Assembly (NCBI RefSeq): GCF_048544455.1
Contig: NC_133538.1
Location: 39,691,969-39,755,968, forward strand
DNA length: 64,000 nt
Direction of reading: 5' to 3'
Origin: Silene latifolia
Taxonomy: Eukaryota > Streptophyta > Magnoliopsida > Caryophyllales > Caryophyllaceae
A program made the position numbers and the translations under genes. The notes beneath the pieces were generated by a model. It ran no database searches. It was not told the origin of the DNA and saw only the letters and a program-made list of their open reading frames with translations. Of this stretch, positions 11,826 through 24,340 are shown piece by piece; position 1 is the stretch's first letter; every line of letters starts with the position of its first letter.

Positions 11826-11830
11826 GAAAC
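11826..11830. repeat. Target site duplication GAAAC (right)
   Basis: This is the second copy of the Copia A target duplication; see 2595-2599. Confidence 0.95.
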
Positions 11831-14402
11831 TACCCCAAATTATTGAAGAATCAACAAGTTAGTTGTGGGACATCTAATGGGACCTTCTTCTTTAAATGTT
11901 TATTCGATTAACATAAATTTTGCTATTACTACTTCGTCAATATTAGAAACCGGTGGTGGTTTTCATCATTGTATTTGATACATAGGATGATTAGAATATG
12001 ACGACTAGCAACAATGATGTCGAGAGATAGAGTCATTGTGTACTCAATCTAGTTTTGGGTTTATTTTTATACCTTAATTATGACTATTAAGTGAATAAAC
12101 TCTAAATAAGAATATAATTTTGTTAAGATACATAAGAGGTTCACTTTTGTGACCCTATACACCATGATTTGATGTATGGCTAGCCCATTATCAAAGGTGA
12201 TTATATTCTAAACCAAACTAGAATGATATATCATGTAGATGATGCAAGACTCAAATTGGTAACCCAAGATTAAACCTTAGATTCTGGAATGATGAACGCA
12301 AAGAGTTATCGAGTACTCTTGAAACCATTAGATTGTTAATCTTATGGTATATGCGTATCTTGTATTCAAAACAAGATGTCTCGTGCCTTTTGGTTGAAAA
12401 GGAGATCGAGGTTGTAAATCATTGATCCAAAATAGGTTGATCATTTTCTTTTACCAACGATTTAAGTTGACGCTAATATGTTCACTTAATAAGGTAAATA
12501 GAGAAATCTTTGAAGAAGTTCAAAGAGTTCAAAGACTCACGATTTAGTCGTGATGAGATTATCAAAGTGAAGACTTTGATATAAGCCAAAGGAATTGTGA
12601 TATAGTATCACAAATTAATCTCTCTTAGCACGCATTATGGGATAATGTGTGGTTGGATAAAGAAATCAAACGCTATTCGATATGGTTTGGACTTCAATCA
12701 AGTTACTTTGAGTTGCTTGATCCTTTTGGGGATTTTATCATTTTGTCTAAATTATTTTTTCCACTAAATCTAAAACGAATCATATGAGATATGAAATGGT
12801 AGGGTACTATGTTTGTAAGTTTTCAAAAGAAACAAATGCTCATTTTTCCTTATTATAATCACGAGTACAACGGGTTTGTGACTCGTGAAGCTGTCTTTCA
12901 AAAATACAAGTTTATTTCTAGAAGACAGAGTGGGAGAAATTATTCAAGAGCCACAAAGAATGTTATGTCGCGAGAAACTGGTCTTTCTTGGCTATATGAG
13001 ACGTTATGTGTAAGACGTTGTTTCTTCAAAACCTAGGAGGTTAAAGTCATCACTTGTTGAAGATGATGAATTAGTGTTACTTTTAGAAAGTAAAGAGCTT
13101 GCAACTTACGAAGAAATTGTTTGATTCAAGTTGATTACTTCTGGAAAGTAATGAACATATGACTTACATGAGAGTGTTTAAGTCACAACTCAATACAAGG
13201 CTTGGAGCCATGAAAATCCGAAATAAATTCCAAGTGAATTGTTAGATATCAAAGCTTGATTGGTGGCAAAGGGTTTTGCACTAGTTGAAATGCTTAAGTC
13301 TATTTGGATCTTCTTAGGGATTGTGTTTCATTATGGTGATATACATATAACGAGTAAATCTAAAACCCACATCTTCAATTAGAAGGAATGTATTCAATAC
13401 ATGTCTTGAGTTTTGTAGATTCTTCCCATCCTAAGATAATGAACAACTTAAGAGATTGTCTTAAGTAGGACATTAATGAGTTGGAATCAATGTTTTGATC
13501 ATGTTATAAATGTTTTCTCGATAGGTCGAGAAGTTGTGTTTATACATAAAGTTTAGTGGGAGTTACGGAAATTTTAATTAGTCAAATATGTGGATGACAT
13601 ATTGATCATTGGGAATGATTTAAGACTTTTGGAGTATTATAATACAAGTTTAATATCCGGATTTATGGAGATAAATCCACATGATATTAGTGTCAAATAA
13701 GAAGTCTTATGTTGATAAGATTCATGACTAGTTCAATCAAGTTGAACATATTTGATTGATTCCATTTGTTTCCGCTGTCGAATCAATTAAATAGGAAATG
13801 ATGTATAACACTTCATATACTATAAGTATGATGAATTGTTTCAAATAGAATTAAGTAATAGTTACCAAGTAAGCCATAAAGATTACCCTTAAGTGCTTGC
13901 AGAAGCATTGAGGATGTAAAGCAAAGTGTCTTTGATGCAATATTGTGTAAGGGTGTTACACAGATGACAATTGACAATTGAGATTGCGCATGGTTTCCGA
14001 TAAAACCATAATCAAAACACATTAGGATGGTTAAGATACCATTGTGGCTATGTTATTTAAGAAATAGATTTTCTAGAATCGTTCTAGGCAATAAAGAACA
14101 ATGAGAAATATTTATAACGGAAATTGAGTACACTTGCAATCATGGGATGTGCAAGAAGGATGAGTCCCGCACACTGTGAAAACAGTGGGAGCTATTCTAA
14201 GGCTAGAGGGCCTATGTCTTGATTGGATCTCGTCACGTACTCAGAAAGTTTTGTAATGCAAATGTATACATTACAAAGGAAAACGAGTTTGTGGTAAGGT
14301 TGAGTAAGGTACAAGAAGTTGATAAAACCTACTAACCAAAGCCTTCTCATAGGCTTAACATGATGAGTCATGTCATTTCATTTAAATTGAGATGAACAAC
14401 TA
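11826..14402 (+). pseudogene. Decayed pol of outer Copia
   Basis: Collinear but degraded matches to Copia A and B pol. Near 11945-11975 there is a decayed protease site (GAAACCGGTGGTGG in place of the DTGCG codons). Near 12870-12945 a stretch matches the post-integrase segment (TREAVF...FISRRQSGR). RT remnants lie at 13260-13700 with YVDD still readable at 13587-13598, and an RNase H tail runs to about 14400. The longest remaining frame is 75 codons. Stops and indels are everywhere, so this copy is long dead and far older than Copia A. Confidence 0.8.
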
Positions 14403-15205
14403 CATTCAAGATCAAACTGGATTATAGAATATGAAGTAGTAATTAGGCATTGACTATTCATATGTGATAATCGCATTTGTCGTTCGAGTTTTACTTTAAA
14501 ACTCTTTTATTATACTTTGCTACATCCAAACGGGTTGTATGATGATATTGAACCCCATTAAAGTGAAACCGGATTAACATAAGTATTCGCCCATAGTCAC
14601 TTGTATGAGGTGACGTCTCGAAGTGATTAGAGTGTAATGCGATTGATGGCAAGTTCAGTGCCATACAGTCATGTGAGATGACTAGTCGATCACATAGGCA
14701 GACTGTTAGGAACACTTTATCGGGCAGTGACCGCTTATATAGTTCTGGCAAATTTATACAGCCTGGTCGTGGCGAGAGCTACTATAGTATTCTAATGAGT
14801 CGATTCTTTTGACTAAAGTCTGTTTGCCTAAGATGGCACAGTTTCAGATTAGCTTTGATTTATGTTACTACGACCTTCGTAAATGGGGTCAAATGGGTAT
14901 ATTTTGGGTTATGATGGCTGTGGCTAGTCGAAGGGAATAGTGCGATAGGAATTGTCCACCCCCTTGTCAGGGTTAAAACAATATCTCAGGGCCACTCGAG
15001 GAGCAATGAACTGGAAATGCGTGGCCACGCTCGGAAGGTATCTATGGTAGATAATTCCGGTCAATCAGTTATTCTCCAGATCGAGGAAACCACTCTCGAT
15101 ATGATCACTTGCAAGTACGACCCGAAAGACACCTTGCATTGAGTGAGAGATAGTAATAGGACAAGAGAATTGGTGACGCACACTTGTCGAGGACAAGTGG
15201 AAGAT
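14403..15205 (+). other. 3' non-coding region of outer Copia
   Basis: It aligns closely with the Copia A tail at 9792-10555 although the pol upstream is badly decayed. The GGCCAC...GTGGCC stem is at 14990-14995 and 15021-15026. A PPT-like purine tract (AAGTGGAAGA) precedes the LTR at 15206. Confidence 0.7.
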
Positions 15206-16070
15206 TGTTGGAATATGTGTCCTCCGACAATAATGCGATCACAATTGTAGATCATATTGATCACATATTTAAATCTCATAACAAGAATACGGAAGGGATG
15301 ATACATTACATATATAGTCAACTGGTCCACACATATCGGTAATGAGTGGCTGGCTAGAGTTTGACATTACTGTCGTGCGACGGTGGTGATCAGTTGATCC
15401 CTTGAGGTCACACCTAAAGGACGATTCCCTTAATTGAAAAAGGTTAATTAATTGTATGTCGATACAGATTAATTAATTCCTTAAAATTGAACAAATTATT
15501 ATCATAAGAGAGAAAATGACATCTTATTATAATGTGATTAAATAAGATTTTATTTACTAATTTATGAAGTTATATTACTAAAATTAATCGGTGTTTGCGA
15601 AACACGCGAGATGAGAATGATAAGTTAGTTATAAGTACAAGATGTTGTAAATTATACTAACTAGTATTTATATGACCATTTTATGTGAAAGTAATTTTGA
15701 ATTACTAGTCAATTTGTTAAATGTGATTTATTTAATTTGTAAATGATATTTAATTTGTTAAATATGTATTTTAAATTAAAACATGACATAAGACATGTCA
15801 CATGACATACAATTGTACAATTGATAAAAATAAAATGGACTCCATATTACACAAATTGGTGGGTAAATTTTAGAAGTTTTGTCTTATTCATTTGTCTAAG
15901 ACACTTGATAGTGACTTGACCATGAAAAAGCCTGACACTAGTTTGTCTTGTGAAGACAAAAAGGAAAAAGAAAAATGGTCCACTTACCACTTAGACCCTC
16001 CGGTTTTAGTAGAGATAAAATTGATAGATTTTTCTTCAATTATTCATTCTCTCATGTTTTATGAAAAACA

Positions 16071-16112
<42 letters not shown>

Positions 16113-16509
16113 TTCATAAAAATCATTTTTATGAATCTAATTTGTACAAATCAATCACTAATAATACTAGTAGTAGTATATGAGTATTAGTAATCGATTT
16201 TAAGGTAAACCACATTACAAATATCTAGTACATGTTAGTTTGTGGGATTTTGGGATAGTCTTGGGTGCTTCTTATTGGAGGGCTTCTATTTTGAAGTCAT
16301 GGATGTTCATCCATTATTGGAATGCTGAAGAACTAACAAGAATGAGATCTTGTTGGTGCCCATAAAACCGAAATCATATAGTAAGAACAATGATTTCTTC
16401 TCTTATCTTATTTATGTTTGCATGCATAAGATTTGTAATTATTTTATGACTAAATAATTTCTCACATATATGAATATGTCTAATTAGTGAGATTATTAAT
16501 TCGATAACA
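15206..16509 (+). repeat. 3' LTR of outer Copia
   Basis: It starts TGTTGGAATATGTGTCCTCC, clearly related to the Copia A LTR start, and carries the conserved U3 block at 15360-15421 (palindrome GATCAGTTGATC). The end at 16509 (GATAACA) is placed by alignment with the Copia A LTR end and may be off by some bases. An expanded CT repeat (16074-16107) is specific to this copy. Confidence 0.75.
16074..16107. repeat. (CT)17 microsatellite
   Basis: Seventeen uninterrupted CT units inside the outer Copia 3' LTR. Confidence 0.95.
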
Positions 16510-16876
16510 TATTATACTATATTTCTCCATTTCTATCTCCAACCCCCATTCCAAGCAAGCCCTTAGATGTAAAACGCGGCAGAAAGGTAGTGATAGTGGT
16601 AGTGGATTGGAGGTTGTTTCAAGTAGTAATAAGAACTAATCACAGTGGCTAATGTTTTATTTTGCGGGTAAATTAGTGGGGTGGAGGGAGGGTACAATTG
16701 TGGAGGGTGATGAGTTTAACGAGGATAGTGATAATAAATAAAGTTATTTATCAGCAAAATATCGCTTGCATTAAAACATATAGGTAACATGAATAATAAC
16801 AAGAAACCTCAATAGATCATACTGATAAACTTAATCTTGACCCCATCAATCCAAATTAAATTAAAATCTTAATTCT

Positions 16877-17110
16877 AACAACATTGTCGAGAGTAAGGGT
16901 TAGTTTCCATTGGATTGTGGATTTTCTAGAAGTAGGGGTTTAGTTTTTCACTTGGTTGGATAAATTTGAGAGAAGTTTCGAAGACAATGATCAATCTTTC
17001 AAGGGATGAGATTGTTTTAGATCATGTGTGTGAATATAGAAGAAAAATAAGGGTCTGCGTGAAGGATTTTGTTTCAAATGAGAAGATGAGGGGCAAGACT
17101 ATTGTTATAA
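16877..17110 (+). repeat. Direct repeat, copy 1 (about 235 bp)
   Basis: It begins AACAACATTGTCGAGAG and ends in AAGACTATTGTTATA. It matches 17440-17675 at roughly 85-90% by eye. Between the copies lie about 330 unrelated bases. No frame is conserved. Confidence 0.8.
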
Positions 17111-17439
17111 GGGGGGTGTCATAAGCAGGCCCAACCATGTAGTATTGCGTTGGAATTTGGTTCACATTCAAAGGTACGTCTATAGTTTAACTAGGAGATA
17201 TAAAATTTAACTACCTGTAAATGTTTTTACGTAACTACCATTTTACCCAACAATGATTAGATTATGGTTGTTATTCTACAGAAGGAGATTTGTTGCATCA
17301 TTGCGTTGACTATGCAAAGTAGATATTATTGTTTTCCTTGACCAATTGAAAAATAAACAGGTATTAATGAACAAAATCTAAAAACTCTCAGTCCCAACTA
17401 TCATATATATAAACTTCATATTGGTTTTATTTTCCTAAA

Positions 17440-17669
17440 AAAACAACATTGTCGAGAGCAAGGGTTACTTTCCATTGGATGGTGGATTTTTCTAGAAGTA
17501 GGGGTTTAGTTTTTTAATTGGTTGGATAAATTTGAGATAAGTTTCGGAGACAAGGATCGATATTTTATGGGATGAGATTGTTTTAGATCATGTGTGTGAA
17601 TATGGAAAATAAATAGGGGTCTGCATGAAAGATTTTGTTTCAAATGAGAAGATGGGGGCCAAGACTATT

Positions 17670-17675
<6 letters not shown>
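17440..17675 (+). repeat. Direct repeat, copy 2 (about 235 bp)
   Basis: Second copy of 16877-17110. It runs directly into the AG microsatellite at its right end. Confidence 0.8.

Positions 17676-17720
<45 letters not shown>
17675..17720. repeat. (AG)23 microsatellite
   Basis: Twenty-three uninterrupted AG units directly after the second 235 bp repeat copy. Confidence 0.95.
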
Positions 17721-17724
<4 letters not shown>

Positions 17725-18060
17725 GCAGCGTAAATGGAGCTAGATCCTTCCTTATGTTCAGGTTGTCCTTGTAAGTGGTAAGTCTCGTATGTTCGTGTCT
17801 TGATTGGATTGTAGTGAATGGTAGTGATTAGTAAAAATTGTGTATGGTTGGATAACGTAGGTGATAAGGTTCTCTTTATTTATTATGATTGTATAAAAGG
17901 CTGTGAATATGCTCAGATTGCTAAAAGGTAGGTTTTTTCTACTTGACTTTCAGTTTGTATTAATAATCTCACTTATATTAATGTTGGTGATTGATTATTG
18001 ATGATGATGGATGTGATGTTGACATTGTTGTTGAGATAGATTGTGTTATTGTATTGTGAT

Positions 18061-19192
18061 GGTTGATGAGGGGTCTATAATACCAGACCTTTTGGGTTGA
18101 CCTTAGGGACGCATATGTACTAGTGGTAGACCTTGAGAGATCGAAAGAACCATACATGAGAGCCTTCAAGGAAGCAAACCTTGTTGAGAGTGTGTTTGTG
18201 GTTTGTACTAGGTCGAGTAGGGTGTACTCGGCCAAGCACAGGGAGTACTCGATCGAGTGGTATGCACTTGACTGAGTACAGTAGAGTACTCGGTCGAGTG
18301 GGCTGGTCTAATATGTTAAATGCACGGTTTGATTTTGGGACTTAATGAGGAAATACATATACCATATAAACTGTAATTCTTCGTCATTTATCCACCCTAA
18401 ACACTCTTTAGAACCCTTCTATATCTATTTAAACCTTCTAACCATCTACCTTGAGGGATGAAGCATGGAATTTGGGAATAGTACTTCATCTTTGACTTTT
18501 CCTTTGCCGATAGATTTCCCGATTGTAAGTCACTATCTAAGTTTTTAATACAATTTATAGTTGTCCTAACCCTAGAATTTGTGGAAAAGTAGGAGGATTA
18601 TTAATTGGAGTATTATAATTAGGAATTTAAGTAATTAGATGACTATAACTTGTAGGATCTTGTTGTGATAGTATTTGTTTGATTAATGTAGGAAGTGATG
18701 TTGTAGAAGGCGGATTCTAGCGTTTTTTTGTCACTTGCGAAGTTGCTTTGAGGAAGGGATTCCCTACTCGGTTCTTGATAGTATGAATGCTTGCATATGT
18801 GTTTATTATTGTCATTCTTGCGATATTTGTGGAAGTTGGCATCATATTTATAGTATTGGTATTTGAGTCATGGCACTAGTGATAATTGTTGTTGCATGGA
18901 GTATATTCATGATAGACATGCATTGATATGTGGAGTTGAGGCATATCGGTGAATCATGAAAATGAATGAGTTGACATATTTGTCATATTTAACATAGTTG
19001 GCATATTGTATCATGAATCGTGCTGTGTAACAAGTTGTCGGTGGTGATATGGAGTTGGTGTTGGTGTTGTGAGTGAGGCGGTGCGGGAGACTGTCCTCAC
19101 AACCAGATTGCTTCTTGAAATTTCCCACTTCAAGGAGGACGTGCACGTTAACGCTCTAAGGTTATAGGATTCGTGTTGAGATACGAATTTGG
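18061..19192 (+). mobile_element. Ty3-type LTR remnant with CTCGATCGAG-like palindromes
   Basis: It shares the order of landmarks with the LTR remnant at 20467-21234 plus 30204-30584: a palindrome cluster near the left (18200-18300, one perfect ACTCGATCGAGTGG), a CCTACTCGG block near 18760, a GCGGT...GTCCTCAC segment near 19080, and TTCCCACTTCAAGGAGGACGTGCAC near 19120 (TTCCCACTCCAAGAGGGACGTGCAC in the other copy). It has no coding region. Exact ends are not resolved. It could be a solo LTR or a fragment. Confidence 0.55.
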
Positions 19193-19389
19193 CAGGGGTC
19201 CGGATCGCGAACCGGGCTCGGTATCCCGTGTTGCTGAAAGTACTAAACCCCTAACTAGACTCCTCTAATTAGTTACTAAATTATATTAACTTAGTGTCTA
19301 AATGATCTAGTTACATGCATGCAAAAATAAGCATAAAAAGATGTAAAAAGGATATGAATACAACCTTCATCTTCAATATGGCATGAATA

Positions 19390-20466
19390 TTGATAAAGGT
19401 AAAGTCGTATCACCTTAACCAAAGTAACCCTAACTCAGTACTAACTAATAGTAGGCGATAAGTAAGTGTATCGAATCTACAGGGAGGCGGTAATTATCTA
19501 TTTTCTAATGTAATAATTCGTCTTAAAGGTAACAATTTCTTGAAGGTTTGTTTGGTTTAGATATAACTAATTGCAATTAAATAAAAGGCCGATTCAATAA
19601 GATTAAAAGGTCTAGGGATCAAGTTCACTAGGTATGTTATCCGGGGGTGTGATTTAACTAATTAAGAGAGAAATTACGTTGTTTAAGGTCATATGATCGG
19701 TCGACTCAAATATGTCCTTTAGATATAAACTTAACATGCAGTCGCTATAATTAAGTCAGTATATTCAATGTCGCAGCCTATATTAGTCTTAACCCGGTCG
19801 ATGATAATCCTAATTTACAAGACTAATGAACTAATCCTGGCCAGTAATTAACCATTTAGATTCAGGACAACAATGGAACACCAACTAAAAGTAGTTTAAC
19901 AATTAACTCATTAATTGAACCCCCTTGTAACAACCTAGATCCCCTTTCAACCTAGATTAAAAGTTCAGCTACTCATATTAACTAATCTAACAACAATCAA
20001 ATAAAGAGAAAGCATAATTTAAAGCATGGAAAAGATGAACAAGGAAGCAATTACGAAAATACGACTTGAATTAATAATTAACGTGGAAAGATTGATAAGT
20101 AACGTAAATAGAGTGCGTAGATCCAAAAGCAATGCGTAAAATAAATCTAGATCTAAAGTTTTCTAAGAGTTTTTGGAGAAAAATAAGCGTAACCTAGTAA
20201 TAAGCGACGAACTTCCTATTTATAATACAAATAAACCGATTTAAGGAAGTTTCATGGAAAGTAGGAAATTAATAAACACTCGATCGAGTATAGAAACACT
20301 CGATCGAGTGTCCATGTCATCACAACTCAATCGAGTAAACCAACACCCGATCGAATGACTTCAGTAAATCACGTTCTTCTTCGTGTCTTCTCTTCTTGTT
20401 TCCTTGGCATTATACCTCGATTCTCGAGCCATTCTTTTTGTGCTCCATCTTGCCGCCTCCGCGGTT
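19390..20466 (-). mobile_element. Athila-like LTR remnant, minus strand
   Basis: The layout matches the Athila-2 LTR (61259-62636) though the sequence is diverged. In plus coordinates it has GCGATAAGTA and ACAGGGAGGCGGT near 19455-19490, then a minus-strand TATA box (TATAAATAG, 20216-20224). Palindromes ACTCGATCGAGTA and CACTCGATCGAGTG with degenerate copies follow at 20278-20360, upstream of that TATA box on the minus strand. The left end near TATCACC (19408) and the right end at 20466 are approximate. No internal region was found, so this is a solo LTR or a fragment. Confidence 0.55.
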
Positions 20467-21234
20467 GTAATACCCCGTATTTTATAGTGCTACACTCGGC
20501 CGATTACAGCTGAGTACATGACCGAGTGGATGTTCACTTGACCGAGAAGGTTGACACAGTGACCATTAGGGCATTTTTACCAGACTCTGATTGTGAGTCA
20601 CTCGGGTGAGTGGCTAGTGCACTCGACTGAGTGCCACCAAGCACTCGACTGAGTGTCCGTGTTCAATCCTTTTTTCGATTTTGGGCTTTGTTATTGGGCT
20701 TTGTTATTTTAGCACTCTTTTCAGATTTTTCCACTCATTTTCCTCATAAACCCTATCTCCCTTATCTCTTAAAATCCCCAAAAATCCTCTCAAAGCTTAT
20801 CTACTCAAGATCTTGCCTATACTTTGAAGATTTGATTCTTCAATTCACATTCTTTATCAATTGTTTACACTTGTAAGTATATACTCACCCTTTTTTCCTT
20901 TAATTTACTCTTTAATTAGTAAACCCTAGTTCTTTAGTGTGTGATCTTATGGGATTTTAATTAGGGTTTTGACTAATTAAGTGGGTTAAGTAAGGGGTTA
21001 ATTAGTATTATTATTTTGGTAGTATGTTGTGGTGATAGTTAGTCATTAATTGTGTTGGAGGAGACTTCATTGAGGAGCCTTTCTAGCTTGCTTGCCTAAT
21101 TACTTGAAGATTTGCAAGAGGTAGAGTTTCCCTACTTAGCTTTCATAATATGAGTGTTTGCTCTTACATTAGTTGTCATGAATTAAATAACACATATGGT
21201 AGTTGCATGATAATATGAGTAAGTAAGTAATTAG
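20467..21234 (+). mobile_element. Ty3-type LTR remnant, left part (split by Copia B)
   Basis: It begins TGTAATACCCCGTATTTTAT, typical of plant Ty3-type LTR starts. Near 20494-20655 it has several imperfect palindromes with CACTC...GAGTG arms, and then a telomere-like AAACCCTAG box near 20922. It is interrupted at 21234 by Copia B (TSD ATTAG) and continues at 30204. Confidence 0.65.
21230..21234. repeat. Target site duplication ATTAG (left)
   Basis: ATTAG lies directly before the Copia B 5' LTR and recurs at 30199-30203. Confidence 0.95.
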
Positions 21235-22301
21235 TGTTGGAGCTTGTGTCCTCCACAATTAGTGTGATAACATTTATAAATATCTTATAGGTTCACAAGG
21301 GTATACTTCGAATTTTATCAGTTGATTAACGATTACTTAATAACGGTTGGCTTGCTAGAAAGTTTGACGTTATTATCATACGATGGCGGTGATCAATGGT
21401 CCCTAAAAAGTCACACCTAAAGGATGTGTTTGAGAGATGTGATTGTATGAAAATATAATCACATTGATGCCTGACTAAAAGGTTAGTCCAAGTATTTGAC
21501 TAAACAGTTAGTCAATGTGTTGATGAGATGATTATTTAATACAATTAAATAATATTAGCTGAGACGAATTAACTGTCAATTCGGAAATTGAATATAATAT
21601 GTTATATTTAATTAATGTATATAATGTTAGCTTGAATGAATTATGATGTTAATTCGTAATTAAACGTAACCAGTTATATTTAATTAGCTAATTATAAATA
21701 TGTGATATTTATAGTTAAAGTATATATTATACGAGATTGTCATTATAAATTATTACAGACCGGTATTAATAAATCGACTGCAAGCCGTTGTGTGTAGACT
21801 TATTAATACGAAATAAAATAAATGACGATTTATAATTATACACATTTTATAAATTTTTGGAATAACCGAAAATAAGGAGATTTTATCCTCATTTTAGGTT
21901 CTTGCCAAAAACCGAAATAAGAGCAAAAGGAGGAAGAAAATCTTCCTCTAATACCCATTTCGGACGGTTTAAAGGGGAGAAAGAGGAGTTTATTTACTTA
22001 CTTCTCTTTTAACCTAATTTGACCTAATTCTCTCATCAAGAACACAAAAACCCTAAAAATTAATTAGTGAATTTTGGGGATCTATTCTAGCAAGAACAAA
22101 GGCATATCTCATATCATCTTGGGTGCAACGATTAGGCGAATATCACTGCGATATTGTTCTAAGGCCGATTTTGCTAGGACCGAAGGTTGATTCTTAATCC
22201 CTATTCTTATTGTTTATGCAATTCATTTATGACTAGTTTTCATAGATTATAATTTCGTTATAATCCTTAATTTTAAGGGAAGTATACCGATATTTCCTAC
22301 A
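21235..22301 (+). repeat. Copia B 5' LTR
   Basis: It begins TGTTGGAGCTTGTG and ends TTTCCTACA before the PBS. The conserved U3 block lies at 21359-21425. An AAACCCTAAA-like telo-box (AAAACCCTAAAA) lies near 22047 in the probable transcribed part; it is mutated to AACTCTAAA in the 3' LTR. Confidence 0.95.
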
Positions 22302-22303
22302 AG

Positions 22304-22315
22304 TGGTATCAGAGC
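22304..22315 (+). other. Primer-binding site, initiator Met tRNA type (Copia B)
   Basis: TGGTATCAGAGC lies two bases after the LTR. Confidence 0.95.
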
Positions 22316-24340
22316 CAAGGCCATGAAATTATTTTATATGTTTTTCATAAATGATTTAAACAAAAGGATTTCGAAAAGAAGAAAAAAAAATTTCGGCTGT
22401 AAAAAAAATTTTGCCATGAGAAATTTTTTTTTTTGCCGTTTGATTTTCTGTTTTTCCTTTAGTTTTTGTTGTTTTGATTTCCATTTTGATTTGTTCATAT
22501 TGTTGTTTTAATCAGTTAAGATGATAATATGATAAATTTGTAGATGTTTTGATTTAATTAGGATTAAATTGAAATGTAAATGGGAATTGCTTTTGTTTTA
22601 TGATGATAAATTGTTTTTGCTATATAGTTTTTGGCAGACAAATTAATTTAACATTCAAATCAATTATGATGATCGATTAATCATGATTTAGATGTTCCTT
22701 TTAATAAGTTAAATTGAATCATCAAGTTTGAATATATGATTAAATTAAAAGGATGATTTTGCCAATCTTGTTCTAATAGTAACTATAAACGAATTTGTTC
22801 ATCTAAATGTTTTTTTGTTTTAGGGTATAACGCCGAAAAAAAGGGCTGTTATTTTTTTCCAGCCGTGAGCAATAAAAAAAACAAACTGATTTTTTTTTTT
22901 GCATTTTGCCGTGAGCCAAAGAAAAAAAAGGGCTGATTCTTCGTTTTTTTCCCTGTTGCCGAGAGCATGTTTTAAGAAAAAAAACTAGTTTTTTTTTGTT
23001 TCTTTTATTGTTGTTTTTGGCCAATGTTGATTATACATTAAATTAATAATGTATGATTAATTGTTGTGGAGAAGTTCACAATTTTTAGATACCAAATTAT
23101 TTTAAAGAAGTTTAAAATATTGTTGGATTAATTCATATTACAAAATTAATATGAATTTAGATTGGAATTATTGTGATTAATTGAGGAATTGTCACATAAT
23201 TTGATCATTTAAAATAGGTGGTTTGGATAAATTAATCTACATAATTAAGGAATTATGTCTTGTATGTTTAATTTATTAGTTGATGCATTTTATATAGTTG
23301 AATGTTTTGATTGAATGGTTTTATTTACGTATTTTTGCAATCGGTTGTAATTTGTAATACCTAGTGTGGCCTTAGTCAATTATGTTTTCGTAATGAAGGA
23401 AACATAATTTTAATGTAATTTGAGATCTCGAATCTCCTTTAATTTTCTTTAGTTTTATGGTTTTGAAATTAGAATGTAAATAGGTTTATTATGTAATTTA
23501 TTTATTGTAATTTTCAAAGAAGACTAAAGATGGAGATTGGATTGCTCCCTCCCGCTACATGGACCAAGATGGAACATCAAGACAAGCTTCTCGGGTCCTA
23601 GGAAGGATTCCAAAGTTGTATTTATGTTCATTTTCGTAGATAGGCCACATTAGGACTTTATTTTGTTTTACGTTTTCCATTCTTATTGCTTTCCATTCAC
23701 ATGATATTTATTGCATCATATTCCGCCTAAACCAAACCACCTACTAAAATGCATGAAAATTGACTCATATAGATAGTATGTTAGTTTTCATAGACATACA
23801 GATGTCACTCATTTAAGCCATCACCTTAGTTTATTCATTCTCGCATGCTAGATATTAGTTCACTTAAAATGAATTAAATAAAGTTGATGGGATCTTCCTC
23901 TAAAACTGAAATTGAGATTAGTCTTAATAGGCCAAACATCTATGAATCCCTTCTTTGTCGGTAGGCATATAAGACCTTTTTCTCCATATGACCCCTTCTA
24001 CGTTGGGTAAGTAGTTTGTGTTGACTTAGTTTATCTCAACATTATAGTCCAAAGAGTTTCTCGTGATTATGATGGACTAAAGATAGAATTTACAGAAATT
24101 TATCGACCAAGAATTCTAAAAGTAGAATTAGACAAGAGGTTGGCTTATCAATTTACAGATAATTGAGTCATGGGATCATTTATATAATTCTTGAAGGAGG
24201 TCAATTGTATAAATGCTTGAGTCTACGCGTTATAGCAGTATTTCATTAGACTTAAATCATAAACGATGAGTATGCTTATTATATTTTCTTCTTTTTTGCA
24301 GTGTAGAATACGTTTTATTTCGATAATACTGTTACAACAA
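22316..24340 (+). other. Copia B 5' leader, about 2 kb non-coding
   Basis: AT-rich, with several homopolymer A and T runs (22386-22436, 22806-22999). The distal part (23350-24230) aligns in patches with the Copia A leader, for example near 23880-24010 and 24150-24200. The paired hairpin with the CCACCGTG loop seen in Copia A is not recognisable here. No credible frame. Confidence 0.7.

Larger units (their letters stand above)
1..16509 (+). mobile_element. Older outer Copia (Ty1) element, 5' LTR outside window, split by Copia A
   Basis: The left part (1-2599) is leader plus decayed gag. The right part (11826-16509) is decayed pol, 3' non-coding region and 3' LTR. The two parts read as one element once Copia A (2600-11825) and one GAAAC duplicate are ignored: gag-like sequence stops at 2599 and sequence matching the gag/protease linker resumes at 11826. 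Leader, 3' tail and LTR all align with Copia A, so this is an older relative of the same family group. Its coding part is full of stops and indels. Its own target duplication cannot be seen because the 5' LTR lies left of the window. Confidence 0.85.
16510..18060. other. Unrecognised AT-rich intergenic sequence
   Basis: No gene, LTR or polyprotein remnant was recognised here. The stretch contains two diverged copies of a 235 bp segment (16877-17110 and 17440-17675) and an AG repeat (17675-17720). Parts may belong to old mobile elements that I cannot identify by eye. Confidence 0.6.

Noticed and set aside
15892..16119. 75-codon plus-strand frame ending in a Leu-Ser repeat
   Set aside because: It runs through the CT microsatellite of the outer Copia LTR; no similarity to a known protein.
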